A DNA stretch of 18,066 bases from Clostridium sp. CAG:1013 (GTDB lineage: Bacteria > Bacillota > Clostridia > Oscillospirales > Acutalibacteraceae), in contig HF972581.1 of assembly GCA_000432995.1 (NCBI GenBank), positions 7,796 to 25,861 on the forward strand. Reading direction: 5' to 3'. The notes beneath the pieces were generated by a model. The model did not search any database and had not been told where the DNA came from. It worked only from the letters and a program-made list of their open reading frames with translations. Position 1 is the first letter of the stretch. The number at the start of each line of letters is the position of its first letter. Both the position numbers and the translations under genes were made by a program. Shown piece by piece: positions 7,195-15,190 of this stretch.

Positions 7195-7410
7195 ATCCGC
7201 AAGCATCGATGTGACGGCGTGGACGTGCGTTGATGTTTCGAGCAGCGCGGGCGCAGCCCGCCGCCCAAGGCGCGACATGCCCACCGCAGGTGTGGTTATA
7301 ATATCCGCAAGCACCGATGTGACGGCGTGGACGTGCGTTGATGTTTCGAGCAGCGCGGGCGCAGCCCGCCGCCCAAGGCGCGACATGCCCACCGCAGGTG
7401 TGGTATAATA
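7189..7410. repeat. Two tandem copies of a ~108-bp unit bounded by TATAATA
   Basis: Copy 1 is 7189-7296 (108 bp), copy 2 is 7297-7403 (107 bp), and a third TATAATA at 7404-7410 closes the array. The copies differ by one substitution (T7206 versus C7314) and one T missing at the end of copy 2. Each has a GC-rich hairpin (GCGGGC-GCA-GCCCGC, 7247-7261 in copy 1) and ends in GTGTGG before the next TATAAT. The 7033-7485 gap thus holds the minus promoter, the palindrome and these repeats; I see no convincing gene in it. Confidence 0.9.
7380..7409 (+). promoter_or_regulatory. Promoter formed at the end of repeat copy 2
   Basis: An extended -10 TGGTATAAT (TATAAT at 7404-7409) lies 18 bp after GCGACA (7380-7385), a 4/6 match to -35. 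It is the -10 nearest the 7486 gene, giving a leader of about 70 bases. Confidence 0.5.
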
Positions 7411-7485
7411 GTTGCAGAATTTAGTAAACGCGGGCGGTACGGTATGAAAACCCGACTAGCTCCGCGACCAGCGGGAGGAATAGCC

Positions 7486-8130
7486 ATGCGTTACCAATGG
7501 TTGGATGAATATCTGCTGCAAAAGCGGGGCGTGACCAAGGATTTTCAGCCGGTGTGGAACTGGATGCGGTATCACATCGGTGGGAAGATGTTCGCGGCGA
7601 TATGCCTGGACAAAGAAGGCAAGCCCTACTACATCAACCTGAAGCTGGATCCCATGGAGGGGGAGTTCCTCCGGGGGGAGTATGAGGACATCCTGCCCGG
7701 GTACTATTCCGATAAACGGTGGTGGAATTCGGTGCGGCCCGACGGGGAAGTGCCCGACGATCTGCTGCGGGAGATGCTGGACAAGTCCTATGATCTGGTG
7801 CTGGGAGGACTGAGCAAAAAGGCTCAGCGGCTGGCCCTGGGGTTGACCGTCTGCGGTCAGGCATGCGGAGAATGTCCCTTCTACCAAAAGGACTGCGCCG
7901 GCTGTAACGAAAGCGGTGGTAAGGTGTTTCACGCCCCGGAGGGGAAGGCCTGTCCCATCTACGCCTGTGCAGCTAATCGGAAGCGTCTGACCCACTGCGG
8001 TTTCTGCGGAGAGACCCCCTGTAAGCTTTGGCGAGAAACCAAGGACCCGGCACTATCAGATCAGGAGTTTGAACAAGATCTGGTCAACCGGCTGAATCAA
8101 CTGCAGGAGGTGATGCCCCATGGCCTTTGA
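7486..8130 (+). CDS. MmcQ/YjbR-like domain fused to a DUF3795 Cys-rich domain
   Basis: A 214-residue two-domain protein. Residues 1-115 match the MmcQ/YjbR family: PVWNWMRYHIGGKMFAAIC near 22-40, PGYYSDKRWWNSV at 71-83 and SYDLVLGGLSKKAQ at 101-114. Residues 120-182 form a DUF3795-type module with ten cysteines, C123-x3-C-x2-C-x6-C-x2-C, then C156-x4-C, then C171-x2-C-x4-C179, suggesting zinc or iron-sulfur binding. The MmcQ/YjbR fold is linked to DNA binding only by analogy, so no activity is assigned. Start 7486 has GGAGG seven bases upstream; the in-frame ATG at 7444 has no ribosome site. The stop overlaps the next gene by 11 bases. Confidence 0.85.
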   Translation: MRYQWLDEYLLQKRGVTKDFQPVWNWMRYHIGGKMFAAICLDKEGKPYYINLKLDPMEGEFLRGEYEDILPGYYSDKRWWNSVRPDGEVPDDLLREMLDKSYDLVLGGLSKKAQRLALGLTVCGQACGECPFYQKDCAGCNESGGKVFHAPEGKACPIYACAANRKRLTHCGFCGETPCKLWRETKDPALSDQEFEQDLVNRLNQLQEVMPHGL

Positions 8131-8344
8131 CTACAAAAAGGAGTACAAGGAATTCTACCTGCCGCCCAAGAAACCAGGGATCGTTACCGTACCTGCCATG
8201 GAGGAGTACGTCAAAGCTCAGGGGATTGAGCTGGACTTTGGAGAGAACCGCTTCCACCATGAGATCTATCTCAGCGACGTGCGGCGATGCAAGCCGGAGC
8301 GTCTGAAAACAGTGATCCGCCATCCGGTGAGGAGGCCGCTATGA
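8120..8344 (+). pseudogene. GyrI-like small-molecule-binding protein with large in-frame internal deletion
   Basis: This 74-codon frame keeps both ends of a GyrI-like protein and lacks the middle. The first 27 residues (MAFDYKKEYKEFYLPPKKPG, then IVTVPAM) match the N-terminus of stand-alone GyrI-like proteins of about 200 residues. Residues from 28 on (EEYVKAQGIELDF, then HHEIYLSDVRRCKPERLKTV, then IRHPV) match their C-terminus. About 130-140 residues, including most of the ligand pocket, are missing at PAM|EEY. The frame is still open and has AGGAGG nine bases upstream, so a short peptide may be made, but a working binding domain is unlikely. The start lies inside the previous gene and the end overlaps the next start (ATGA). 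The family match is from memory. Confidence 0.75.
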
Positions 8345-8898
8345 AAGGATTTAACCGAGAAGAAACCCGTTTTTCTTTGTGTGGGTTGAACTGCGCTTTG
8401 TGTGTGATGCATTTTGGGGGACACTGTCCAGGTTGCGGTGGCGGACCAGGTAACCAGAGTTGCACGATTGCTCGGTGCTCTTTGGAGCATGGAGGAGTTT
8501 CGTTCTGTTGGGAATGTTCGGAGTACCCTTGCTCTCGCTACGATGATTTTGACGCATACGATTCTTTTGTTCCCCACAGGAACAGGAAACAGGATGTTGC
8601 TCGTGCCAAAGAGTGGGGGTTGGAATCCTATCTCCGGGAGCTGGAGGAGAAGCGTTCCATTCTGGAGGAGCTTCTCACCCACTGGAATGATGGACGGCGA
8701 AAGACGTTCTTTGACACAGCGGTGTATTTGCTGTCCTTGGAGGAACTGCGGTCTGTGATGGACGGGTTGGAGAGTCAAGCCCAGCTGATGGAACAACCGG
8801 TGAAGAATCGGGCCTTGGCGGCGGTGGTGCTGTTCCAGGAGGCGGCGGATCGACAGGGAGTTAGCCTGAAGCTAAACAAAAAGTCGAAAAAGGAGTGA
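8341..8898 (+). CDS. DUF3795 domain-containing protein
   Basis: A 185-residue protein with an N-terminal DUF3795 module and a helical C-terminal part. The module repeats the ten-Cys pattern of the gene two places upstream: C14-x3-C-x2-C-x7-C-x2-C32, then C41-x4-C46, then C56-x2-C59-x4-C64. These likely hold metal. The function of the family is unknown. Residues 75-185 are charged and helix-rich with no motif I recognise. The start at 8341 is chosen because GAGGAGG lies just upstream and it overlaps the previous stop as ATGA; an in-frame ATG at 8287 would sit within the GyrI remnant. The SRPBCC gene follows after four bases. Confidence 0.85.
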   Translation: MKGFNREETRFSLCGLNCALCVMHFGGHCPGCGGGPGNQSCTIARCSLEHGGVSFCWECSEYPCSRYDDFDAYDSFVPHRNRKQDVARAKEWGLESYLRELEEKRSILEELLTHWNDGRRKTFFDTAVYLLSLEELRSVMDGLESQAQLMEQPVKNRALAAVVLFQEAADRQGVSLKLNKKSKKE

Positions 8899-8902
8899 GC
8901 CT

Positions 8903-9304
8903 ATGGCAGTGTCTCAGATGACCCGGGAGTTTCCTTATCCGATCCAGCAGGTGTGGAATGTGGTGACCAACTTAGAGGAGGTATCCTGGCGCAGTGACTT
9001 GGAGCGGGTGGAGGTGCTTTCCAAGACCACCTTTGTAGAGTATACCAAGAGCGGCTATGCTACCACCTTTACCGTAACCGCGTGTGAAGAACCCACTTTC
9101 TGGGCTTTCGATATGGAAAACAGCAATATGTCCGGCCATTGGGAGGGGCGGTTTACCTCTACCAGGGTGGGCACACAGGTGACATTTACGGAGAAGGTAA
9201 CCGTAAAGCACTGGTGGATGGGTCTGCTAGTAACCGGTTACTTGATGCGGCAGCAGAAGGCATATCTGGAAGATTTGGAAAGAAAATTGGGAGCGAGGCT
9301 CTAA
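8903..9304 (+). CDS. SRPBCC (START/polyketide-cyclase-like) family protein
   Basis: A 133-residue protein with the SRPBCC helix-grip signature: an N-terminal strand ending in FPYPIQQVWNVVTNLEEVSWRS, a run of alternating strands (FTVTACEEPTFWAFDME, WEGRFTSTRVGTQVTFTEKV), and a long C-terminal helix (LLVTGYLMRQQKAYLEDLERKL). This fold encloses a hydrophobic cavity that binds lipids or aromatic ligands; no catalytic residues can be assigned. There is no signal peptide. AGGAG lies seven bases before the ATG, and the gene follows DUF3795 by four bases, so it is part of the same operon. With the GyrI remnant and the AraC-GyrI regulator it makes a third ligand-cavity fold in this cluster. Confidence 0.82.
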   Translation: MAVSQMTREFPYPIQQVWNVVTNLEEVSWRSDLERVEVLSKTTFVEYTKSGYATTFTVTACEEPTFWAFDMENSNMSGHWEGRFTSTRVGTQVTFTEKVTVKHWWMGLLVTGYLMRQQKAYLEDLERKLGARL

Positions 9305-9383
9305 CAGGACAAAAGAAAGCACATAAAGTCGGGCTGAGACGGCTGGCTTTGACTATGCTGTTAACAGAAGGACGGTGTGGCCA

Positions 9384-10241
9384 ATGGATTGGGTAGAGAG
9401 TATCCATAAAGCGATTGGGTATATGGAAGAAAATCTCCGGGAAGATTTGAGCATCCAGGATATTTCTCAGAAGGTGGCTTTGTCCCCCTTTTACTTTCAA
9501 AAGGGTTTTGCCATGTTGTGCGGTATGACTGTGGGAGAGTATCTTCGTCAGCGCCGCCTCTCTGCCGCCGGATCTGAGGTCATCAACACAGACCGGAAGA
9601 TCATCGATATCGCTCTGGAATTCGGCTACGATTCCCCGGACAGTTTTACAAAAGCGTTTACTCGGTTCCACGGGATCACACCCTCCGCGCTGCGAAAAGG
9701 CGGGGGCGCGGTACGTTCCTTCGCTCCGCTGCAAATCAAAATTACACTGGAAGGTGGTCAAAACATGGAATGCAACATCATGAAAAAAGAAGCCTTTACT
9801 GTGCTCTGCCGGTCTAAAACCTTCAAGTACGAGGACGCCTTCGCGCAGATCCCTCAGTTTTGGGAGGAGCATTACCGTTCCGGTGGTGGTAAAGTGGTGT
9901 GCGGGATGTACGGCATCAATCTGGATGAGAGCATGAGTGGCAGTGAATTTGAGTATCTCATTGCGGACGATTACGATCCTGCCAAGGAAGTACCGGAGGG
10001 GTTTAGTGTTCGCACCATTCCTGCCCATACTTGGGCAGTGTTCCCTTGTACCGGGAAAATGCCTCAGGCACTTCAAGGGCTGAACCAGAGAATTTTCTCC
10101 CACTGGCTGCCCACAAATGCAGATTATAAAATCGCGGCTGGAATCAATGTGGAACTGTACAGCGACGCCAGCAAGTTTGAAAAGGGAACACAGGATCAGG
10201 AGTATTACAGCGAAATCTGGATCCCTGTGGAAAAGAAATAA
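9384..10241 (+). CDS. AraC-family regulator with GyrI-like effector-binding domain
   Basis: A 285-residue transcription factor. Residues 1-105 are an AraC/XylS DNA-binding domain with two helix-turn-helices, LSIQDISQKVALSPFYFQKGF (from 22) and RKIIDIALEFGYDSPDSFTK (71-90), the second followed by the family AFTRFHGITPSALR. Residues 128-285 are a GyrI-like ligand domain as in Rob, including EFEYLIADDYDPAK and the WAVFPCTGKMPQAL block. ATG at 9384 is preferred over an in-frame GTG at 9375 because GAAGGA (9367-9372) is well spaced only to the ATG. It follows the SRPBCC gene by 79 bases, with no clear separate promoter, and likely controls this operon or itself in response to a small molecule (inference). 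Confidence 0.9.
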   Translation: MDWVESIHKAIGYMEENLREDLSIQDISQKVALSPFYFQKGFAMLCGMTVGEYLRQRRLSAAGSEVINTDRKIIDIALEFGYDSPDSFTKAFTRFHGITPSALRKGGGAVRSFAPLQIKITLEGGQNMECNIMKKEAFTVLCRSKTFKYEDAFAQIPQFWEEHYRSGGGKVVCGMYGINLDESMSGSEFEYLIADDYDPAKEVPEGFSVRTIPAHTWAVFPCTGKMPQALQGLNQRIFSHWLPTNADYKIAAGINVELYSDASKFEKGTQDQEYYSEIWIPVEKK

Positions 10242-10310
10242 GACCGGTTTTAGCAGGTTAGCCCACTTTCGGATTCCTAAGTAGATCTTCATAGAAAACC
10301 AATAGAAGAA

Positions 10311-10360
10311 AAAACACCCCCAAAAACCACACGCGGCAGTGCGGATCTTGGGGGTGTTTT
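10311..10360. terminator. Bidirectional terminator between AraC and MATE-2
   Basis: A 13-bp stem, AAAACACCCCCAA (10311-10323) with TTGGGGGTGTTTT (10348-10360), encloses a 24-base loop that can pair further inside. A-rich and T-rich flanks give U-tails on both strands. It lies 70 bases after the AraC stop and 53 bases past the MATE-2 stop. Confidence 0.88.
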
Positions 10361-10413
10361 GGCGTAACAATCTCTATGTGAGGTGGGGAAGTGAAAGACT
10401 ACTTGCTTTGGTT

Positions 10414-11835
10414 TTAGGACGCTTGTTGGGTTTTGCGGCGCCTATGTTTTTCGCGAAATGCCGGCAGTGCGGCTCGGCCCAGTTCCGTGACAGGACGCAC
10501 CCATTTTCCCGAATACATATGTACCTGCATCAGGATGAACCGGATGGGCTCGTCAATGTAGCAGCAGGCGAAAACCAGCAAAAACGGTGCCTTCCACACG
10601 AGACCTGTCAGGCAGACACAGGGTAACACAAGGGCGTACATGAAGGAGATCTCCAGAATTGTGCCGTATGCTGCGTCGCCTGCTGAACGGTAGGTGTCGT
10701 TCTGGGTCCAGTTGCACATGCGGATCACGGCGGCAACGCTGTAAATCATCAGCAGTCCGGTGCCGATCTCCAACGATTCGCCCGAAAGGCTCATCACAGT
10801 CAGCAGGGGACGGTGCACCGCCAACAACGTCACACACAGCACAAAGATGCTGCATCCGCACAGCAGTACCAGCCGTTTGGCGCGCTCGTAAGCGGTATCC
10901 AAATTGCCTGCGCCTACGCTCTTGCCCACAAGTACCGATGCCGCGTTGGAAAAGCCGGAGAAGAAGCCAATGACCAGACCCTCCAGTGTGCGGAACACTG
11001 CGATAGCGGCAATCGCCTGTTCGGACTGGCGGCCCAGCACGATATTGATGACCATGTTGCCCACACCGATTAAAATCTCATTGCAGAGGATCGGGAAGCA
11101 CTTTACGAAATAGGACCGCACGAAGTCTCTGTTCCAGCGAAAATGCTTCGTGAAATGAAACAGATACGGATATCCCTGGGCACGGCTGAGGATCAGGATG
11201 ACCGCCATGTTGACAGCAGCCGCGCAGGTAGTGGCCAAAGCAGCACCCCGCACGCCCATTGCCGGCAGACCGAACTTGCCGTAAATGAACACCCAGTTCA
11301 GGCCCATATTGGTTGCCACAGAGGCAATGGCAGCATAGAGCGGAATGCGCACCCGTTCGGTGGAGCGCAGTAGGGCACTCATGGCCATGGAGATCACCTG
11401 CATGGGATAGGCGAAGCCCACAATGCTCAGGTAATCCACACCGATTGCCTGAATGGTTGTCTTGTCTGTATAGATGCTCATTACCAGTTCCGGCGCCAGT
11501 AGCGCAAGGCAGGTGAAGATAGACGTGGAGGCAAGCATACAGACCAGCGTCAGGCCAAAGGATCGATCGATGCCGTCCTCGTCCTTAGCGCCCCAGTACT
11601 GGGAGAAAAACAGCATACCGCCGCCCACGAAGCCCCAGTAGCCGGAGAACATCAGCGACGAAAACTGGGCGCAAAGACCCACCGCGCCAACGGACGTTTC
11701 GCCCAGCGGGGCGATCATCATGGTGTCCACCATGCTGCCCGTTGTGGTCAAAAGGTTTTGCAGCGCAACGGGGATGGCGATCACCGCGAGGTTCCGCAGG
11801 AAAGTTTTCCAGGGAAACCCGGATTTTGTTTTCAA
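10414..11835 (-). CDS. MATE family efflux transporter (second of three), TTG start
   Basis: A 473-residue multi-helix exporter of the MATE superfamily. The first helix carries AVIAIPVALQNLLTTTGSMV then DTMMIAPLGETSVGAVG (about 17-52), and the second half begins near FPILCNEILIGVGNMV. It differs clearly in sequence from the other two MATE proteins here. I use TTG at 11835 because GGAG(AGAGG) lies upstream at normal distance and a promoter (11870-11898) sits just before it. The first ATG of the open frame, at 11955, would need transcription from further upstream and adds a 40-residue tail unlike MATE N-termini. It is downstream of the STAND gene but looks independently transcribed. Substrate unknown. 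Confidence 0.88.
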   Translation of the reverse strand: MKTKSGFPWKTFLRNLAVIAIPVALQNLLTTTGSMVDTMMIAPLGETSVGAVGLCAQFSSLMFSGYWGFVGGGMLFFSQYWGAKDEDGIDRSFGLTLVCMLASTSIFTCLALLAPELVMSIYTDKTTIQAIGVDYLSIVGFAYPMQVISMAMSALLRSTERVRIPLYAAIASVATNMGLNWVFIYGKFGLPAMGVRGAALATTCAAAVNMAVILILSRAQGYPYLFHFTKHFRWNRDFVRSYFVKCFPILCNEILIGVGNMVINIVLGRQSEQAIAAIAVFRTLEGLVIGFFSGFSNAASVLVGKSVGAGNLDTAYERAKRLVLLCGCSIFVLCVTLLAVHRPLLTVMSLSGESLEIGTGLLMIYSVAAVIRMCNWTQNDTYRSAGDAAYGTILEISFMYALVLPCVCLTGLVWKAPFLLVFACCYIDEPIRFILMQVHMYSGKWVRPVTELGRAALPAFREKHRRRKTQQAS

Positions 11836-11869
11836 TACCCTCTCTCCATTTCCATTGAATTTCCGCGTA

Positions 11870-11898
11870 AGTATAGCACGAATCTGCCGAAAACGCAA
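11870..11898 (-). promoter_or_regulatory. Promoter of MATE-2
   Basis: An extended -10 TGCTATACT (TATACT at 11870-11875) lies 17 bp from TTGCGT (11893-11898), a weak -35. Transcription would begin roughly 28 bases before the TTG start, placing the longer ATG frame outside the transcript. Confidence 0.65.
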
Positions 11899-12023
11899 CG
11901 CCGTACCGGTGTTGAAAATGCAGACTAACGGGACATATTTTACCTTTGCCGTCAAAACAATATTTGCCAGCTATCACAGGTTCAATCAGTGGCCTATTTG
12001 GTCCGCGTTGTCACGAACCACTT

Positions 12024-15000
12024 TTATCCCCGGGCTTTTAAGTCCTCTAGGATACGATTGAGTACCTGTGCGGCATTTTGGGGTTTCAGACAGACAAAGC
12101 TTGCCAGTTCCGGATGATCCTTGGCGTTGACAATCAAAGAGTTTTTTCCCTTGGTAGTGAAGGGCTCCAAGTCCTTCAGAGTGACTCCTCCCTGATTGGA
12201 GCCGGACTCCCGGTACAGGATGCCGCTGGTAAACAGTAGAAATCCGTTTTTGGCGTTTCCAGTTACCGTGGCGTCGTATAGCGCCAGCACGTAGGGGATC
12301 AGTTCCCCCTTGGGGTCGTCTCCGTAGCTTTTCAGGGCGTTGCGCAGTTTCTTTTCCGGGATGTCGGTAAAGGCTGTGTAGAGATCCACAGGTTTGTATT
12401 CGTCCATCAGTTGCTGGATGACCTGGGCCATAGTGACCTGGGATTCCGGCTGTTCCGGTTCCTCCGGGGTGGGGGAGGGTTCCTCCTGCTGGGGCTGGGG
12501 AGGTGTTCCCTTGGTGGGGTCTACGGTTTCTCCTCCGAAAACGTCCACAATGACTTCTAGGGCTGAGAAGTCATCTACCTCTTCCGGGAGGTATTCTAGG
12601 TTTTCCAAAAACTCGAGGAAAAAGGCGTTTATCTCGTCTTGGGGATTATCCAACTCTTCCGACAAATTCCGCAGCTGATCCCGGTATTCGGTAAGGGAAT
12701 GATTTCCAATATCGGTGACCTTCCACAGCGTGTAGGCTTGCCGGGTAAACCCATTTTCACTGCCCAGATTGGTTTTTAGGAGTGGGTAGGCCTGGGCAAA
12801 CGCGGCAGAACAGGCAGGCCACTGGCTGAACGCTGCCTGAGCGCAGCAAGCCATGTAACCCATGAAACCGTCCAAAAACAGGAAGGATGCATAGGTGCCG
12901 CTAGTTTCCCCATAGTAAGTTTTGCTGTTTTCCCGCAGCTCCTTGGTGACAGCCTTGCCTCGATCATAGTCCCCTGTGTTGGCGTAGATCCTTCCTTCTA
13001 GGAAATACCATTGGAACATTTCCCTGCTTTCAGGACCATAAATCCGGAGAGTCAGCTGACGGCCTTCCTCCACCAGGGCATAGAGAGCATCCTTTTCCTC
13101 CTGGGTAAATTCAGCCGTTTGGACACGCTCTCTCAGCTCCTTCTGGATCTGGGTAAGACGTGTGTCCATGGGCTGGGTCTTTCCGGACTGAGGCGATTCC
13201 CCCTGGGGTGCGCGCTGGTTCCATGTTTGGGCTTCCTGAGGAAGATCCATCAACTCATAGGCTTCCCCTAACAGCTGGGCAGTTCGGGAGGCATATGTAC
13301 TGTTTCCGCTCTGCTGGAACATTGCCCAAAGGGGCTCCGCTTGCTTTACGAACTCTGTCAGGTTCATGCGGCAGAACATCACATACTGATACTGTTCCAG
13401 TACGGTATACATGGCGGGAAAGTTGCCCAACTGTTCCATCCGCAGCAGGGCGTCCGCGAGGATTTTCTGGCTCTGCTCCGGGTAAGTGGCATAGTAGAGA
13501 CCAACGCCGTTGTATCCATCCACCAGGGCCTCCAAGACGCCGCCGGACCAGCTTTGCGCTGCCCGCTCCTTGAGAAGGCCAATCACGGCAAAGTAGGTGT
13601 CTAGGTCCAGCCTTTTTCGCATGGCCATCAGCGGGTTGTCTAGCTCGTCTAGGACCCAGTCGACACAGGCTGCCTCTTCCTGGAAGGTTTGCAACGTGAG
13701 GCTGACATATTTTTTCGGTGCGGAGGCAAAGTCCAGAACAGGTGCAGGTTGTTTCTGGACAGCAACAGGCTTCCGGATGGCCAGGGCACGACTGAGAGAT
13801 GTGGGGCAGTACTGCCGCAGCACCTCACCCACCTTGCGCATTAGGTGGAAAGTGACACCGTCCTGGGTCAAAATAAAGGAGAACCCGCACAGCCGCTCTA
13901 GCAGCGTGGGTGAGAGGGGCACACCGGCCTTTTGAGCAAAGGCCAGGGCCTCATCCTGGGTCCACTCTCCCAAAACCGCCAGCAGGTAGCAGGCAGTCTT
14001 TTCCTCTTCGGACATGTAACGTACCACCCGCTCGTGAAGGGTGGAAGGCGCTACAGTGTCGGAGACGGTGCCCTCTCGCAGGTATTGCTCCAGGTAAAGA
14101 TCCAAGCTCACAGGCAGGCCGTCGCTGAGGGCACAGATCCGCTCTCGGGCTGCTGGGTCTTCCACACCGGCGGAGCGGAGAAACTCTTGGGCGTCGCTGT
14201 CTGCCAGAGCTCCCAGCAGATACTGGTGCAGCACGTTGTTCCAAGTGCCGGGTCCGTCCAACTGGGGCCATTTTAACTTTTCCCGTCCTCCCAGGACCCA
14301 CAAAGTGTTGGGCAGCCGAGGAATAAGCCCCTGTGGTCCCCGAAGCCACAGGTCGCTTTGGAGTGGCTCTCCCACTCCGGCAAACTCATTGACTAGTTTT
14401 TCGTAGGTGTCCAGGAAGATCACAAAGGGCTGTTTTTCCTTCTTTAGGTTGGCCCGAAGGTCAGAGGCGAAGTATATAGGCAGCTGGTCGCGTAGTTGCC
14501 GGATGTCCATAGATTCGAAAGATCGCAGCAGCTGCTTTTTGTTAGAGAACAGATTCCGAACTACGGCTACACCCTCGTCCACCAGTTTCAGAATGCCGCT
14601 GATCATGCTGGTGCCGGGGATCATGGAGGCGGCGTCGCAGAGAAAATTCAGTACCTGACTGCCTCCTACGAAAGATTCGATCTCTGCCTGGTCACCGTCC
14701 TCCCCGATCCTGCAGAGAAAGGTGTAGCAAGCCACATCAAACAGGGGAAACTGGAAGTTCCAAGTTTGGGACAGCTTCTTTTTCAGCAGGCCCATCATCC
14801 GGTAAGGTTCTCGGCGCTCTACAAAGTCAAAATCCAATTCCACATATTTGGCAGTGGGGCAGCGTTCTTGCAGTTCCTTCACCAACTGACTGTGCAGAGA
14901 GGTTTTGCCGATGCCTCCCACTCCGTAATAGTGGAGCACCATGGGCTCCTCCACCCCCTGCTGAGCGGCGGAAAAAGCCTGCCAGAATGCCTGACGTGGT

Positions 15001-15065
15001 TCCACCCGGTCCACAAAGACCCGTTCGGCTTTGGGCTGCTCCAAATCATCCAGTATGAATTTCAT
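12024..15065 (-). CDS. STAND-type P-loop NTPase with helical repeats and C-terminal accessory domain
   Basis: A 1013-residue protein. The NTPase begins almost at the N-terminus: Walker A YGVGGIGKTS at 47-56, Walker B FVIFLDT at 214-220, a sensor-like LGGRE at 258-262 and a GLP motif at 316-318, the order seen in STAND/NB-ARC ATPases. A probable winged-helix region (340-430) follows, then about 400 residues of helical, TPR-like sequence (about 460-830). A Pro/Glu/Gln-rich linker spans 850-876. The last 135 residues look like a separate domain, strand-rich around NGFLLFTSGILYRESG, perhaps PH/GRAM-like (weak). There is no N-terminal effector domain and no membrane segment. GAGGAG lies ten bases before the ATG. 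STAND proteins act as ligand-triggered switches, some in antiphage defence and some in transcription; which applies here is unknown. Confidence 0.85.
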   Translation of the reverse strand: MKFILDDLEQPKAERVFVDRVEPRQAFWQAFSAAQQGVEEPMVLHYYGVGGIGKTSLHSQLVKELQERCPTAKYVELDFDFVERREPYRMMGLLKKKLSQTWNFQFPLFDVACYTFLCRIGEDGDQAEIESFVGGSQVLNFLCDAASMIPGTSMISGILKLVDEGVAVVRNLFSNKKQLLRSFESMDIRQLRDQLPIYFASDLRANLKKEKQPFVIFLDTYEKLVNEFAGVGEPLQSDLWLRGPQGLIPRLPNTLWVLGGREKLKWPQLDGPGTWNNVLHQYLLGALADSDAQEFLRSAGVEDPAARERICALSDGLPVSLDLYLEQYLREGTVSDTVAPSTLHERVVRYMSEEEKTACYLLAVLGEWTQDEALAFAQKAGVPLSPTLLERLCGFSFILTQDGVTFHLMRKVGEVLRQYCPTSLSRALAIRKPVAVQKQPAPVLDFASAPKKYVSLTLQTFQEEAACVDWVLDELDNPLMAMRKRLDLDTYFAVIGLLKERAAQSWSGGVLEALVDGYNGVGLYYATYPEQSQKILADALLRMEQLGNFPAMYTVLEQYQYVMFCRMNLTEFVKQAEPLWAMFQQSGNSTYASRTAQLLGEAYELMDLPQEAQTWNQRAPQGESPQSGKTQPMDTRLTQIQKELRERVQTAEFTQEEKDALYALVEEGRQLTLRIYGPESREMFQWYFLEGRIYANTGDYDRGKAVTKELRENSKTYYGETSGTYASFLFLDGFMGYMACCAQAAFSQWPACSAAFAQAYPLLKTNLGSENGFTRQAYTLWKVTDIGNHSLTEYRDQLRNLSEELDNPQDEINAFFLEFLENLEYLPEEVDDFSALEVIVDVFGGETVDPTKGTPPQPQQEEPSPTPEEPEQPESQVTMAQVIQQLMDEYKPVDLYTAFTDIPEKKLRNALKSYGDDPKGELIPYVLALYDATVTGNAKNGFLLFTSGILYRESGSNQGGVTLKDLEPFTTKGKNSLIVNAKDHPELASFVCLKPQNAAQVLNRILEDLKARG

Positions 15066-15106
15066 GGTTGTTTCACTCCTCTATGTTTGTTGTCTGCCGT
15101 GTGGGG

Positions 15107-15132
15107 GGAAGTTCCTTTTTAGGCGAACTTCC
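15107..15132. repeat. 8-bp inverted repeat in the STAND leader
   Basis: GGAAGTTC (15107-15114) and GAACTTCC (15125-15132) are exact inverted repeats with a ten-base loop, about 42 bases before the STAND ATG. On the minus strand C-rich sequence follows, not a U-run, so it is not an intrinsic terminator; it may be a leader hairpin or a binding site. Confidence 0.5.
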
Positions 15133-15190
15133 TACGGAGAGGGGGATGTTATGCCTGAGGGACGTTATTGCAGACCCATTCGTACCATGC

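Noticed and set aside
7142..7408. 88-codon frame across the tandem repeats, encoding two 36-residue repeats
   Set aside because: It is open only because the unit is 108 bp long; the opposite strand is open too, there is no ribosome site, and it runs through the palindrome and three -10 boxes.
7189..7410. CRISPR-like direct repeats
   Set aside because: Two ~108-bp copies directly abutting, with no unique spacers and no cas genes.
11836..11955. 40-residue N-terminal extension of MATE-2 from ATG 11955
   Set aside because: It would begin upstream of the promoter at 11870-11898, has no good ribosome site and does not resemble MATE N-termini.
13160..13573. Long plus-strand frames opposite the STAND gene
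   Set aside because: Shadows of a 1013-codon gene with clear NTPase motifs; no ribosome sites or family features.
12024..15065. Calling the STAND gene a known Avs-type antiphage gene
   Set aside because: No recognised effector domain and no neighbouring defence genes; only the general architecture fits, so it is kept as a candidate.
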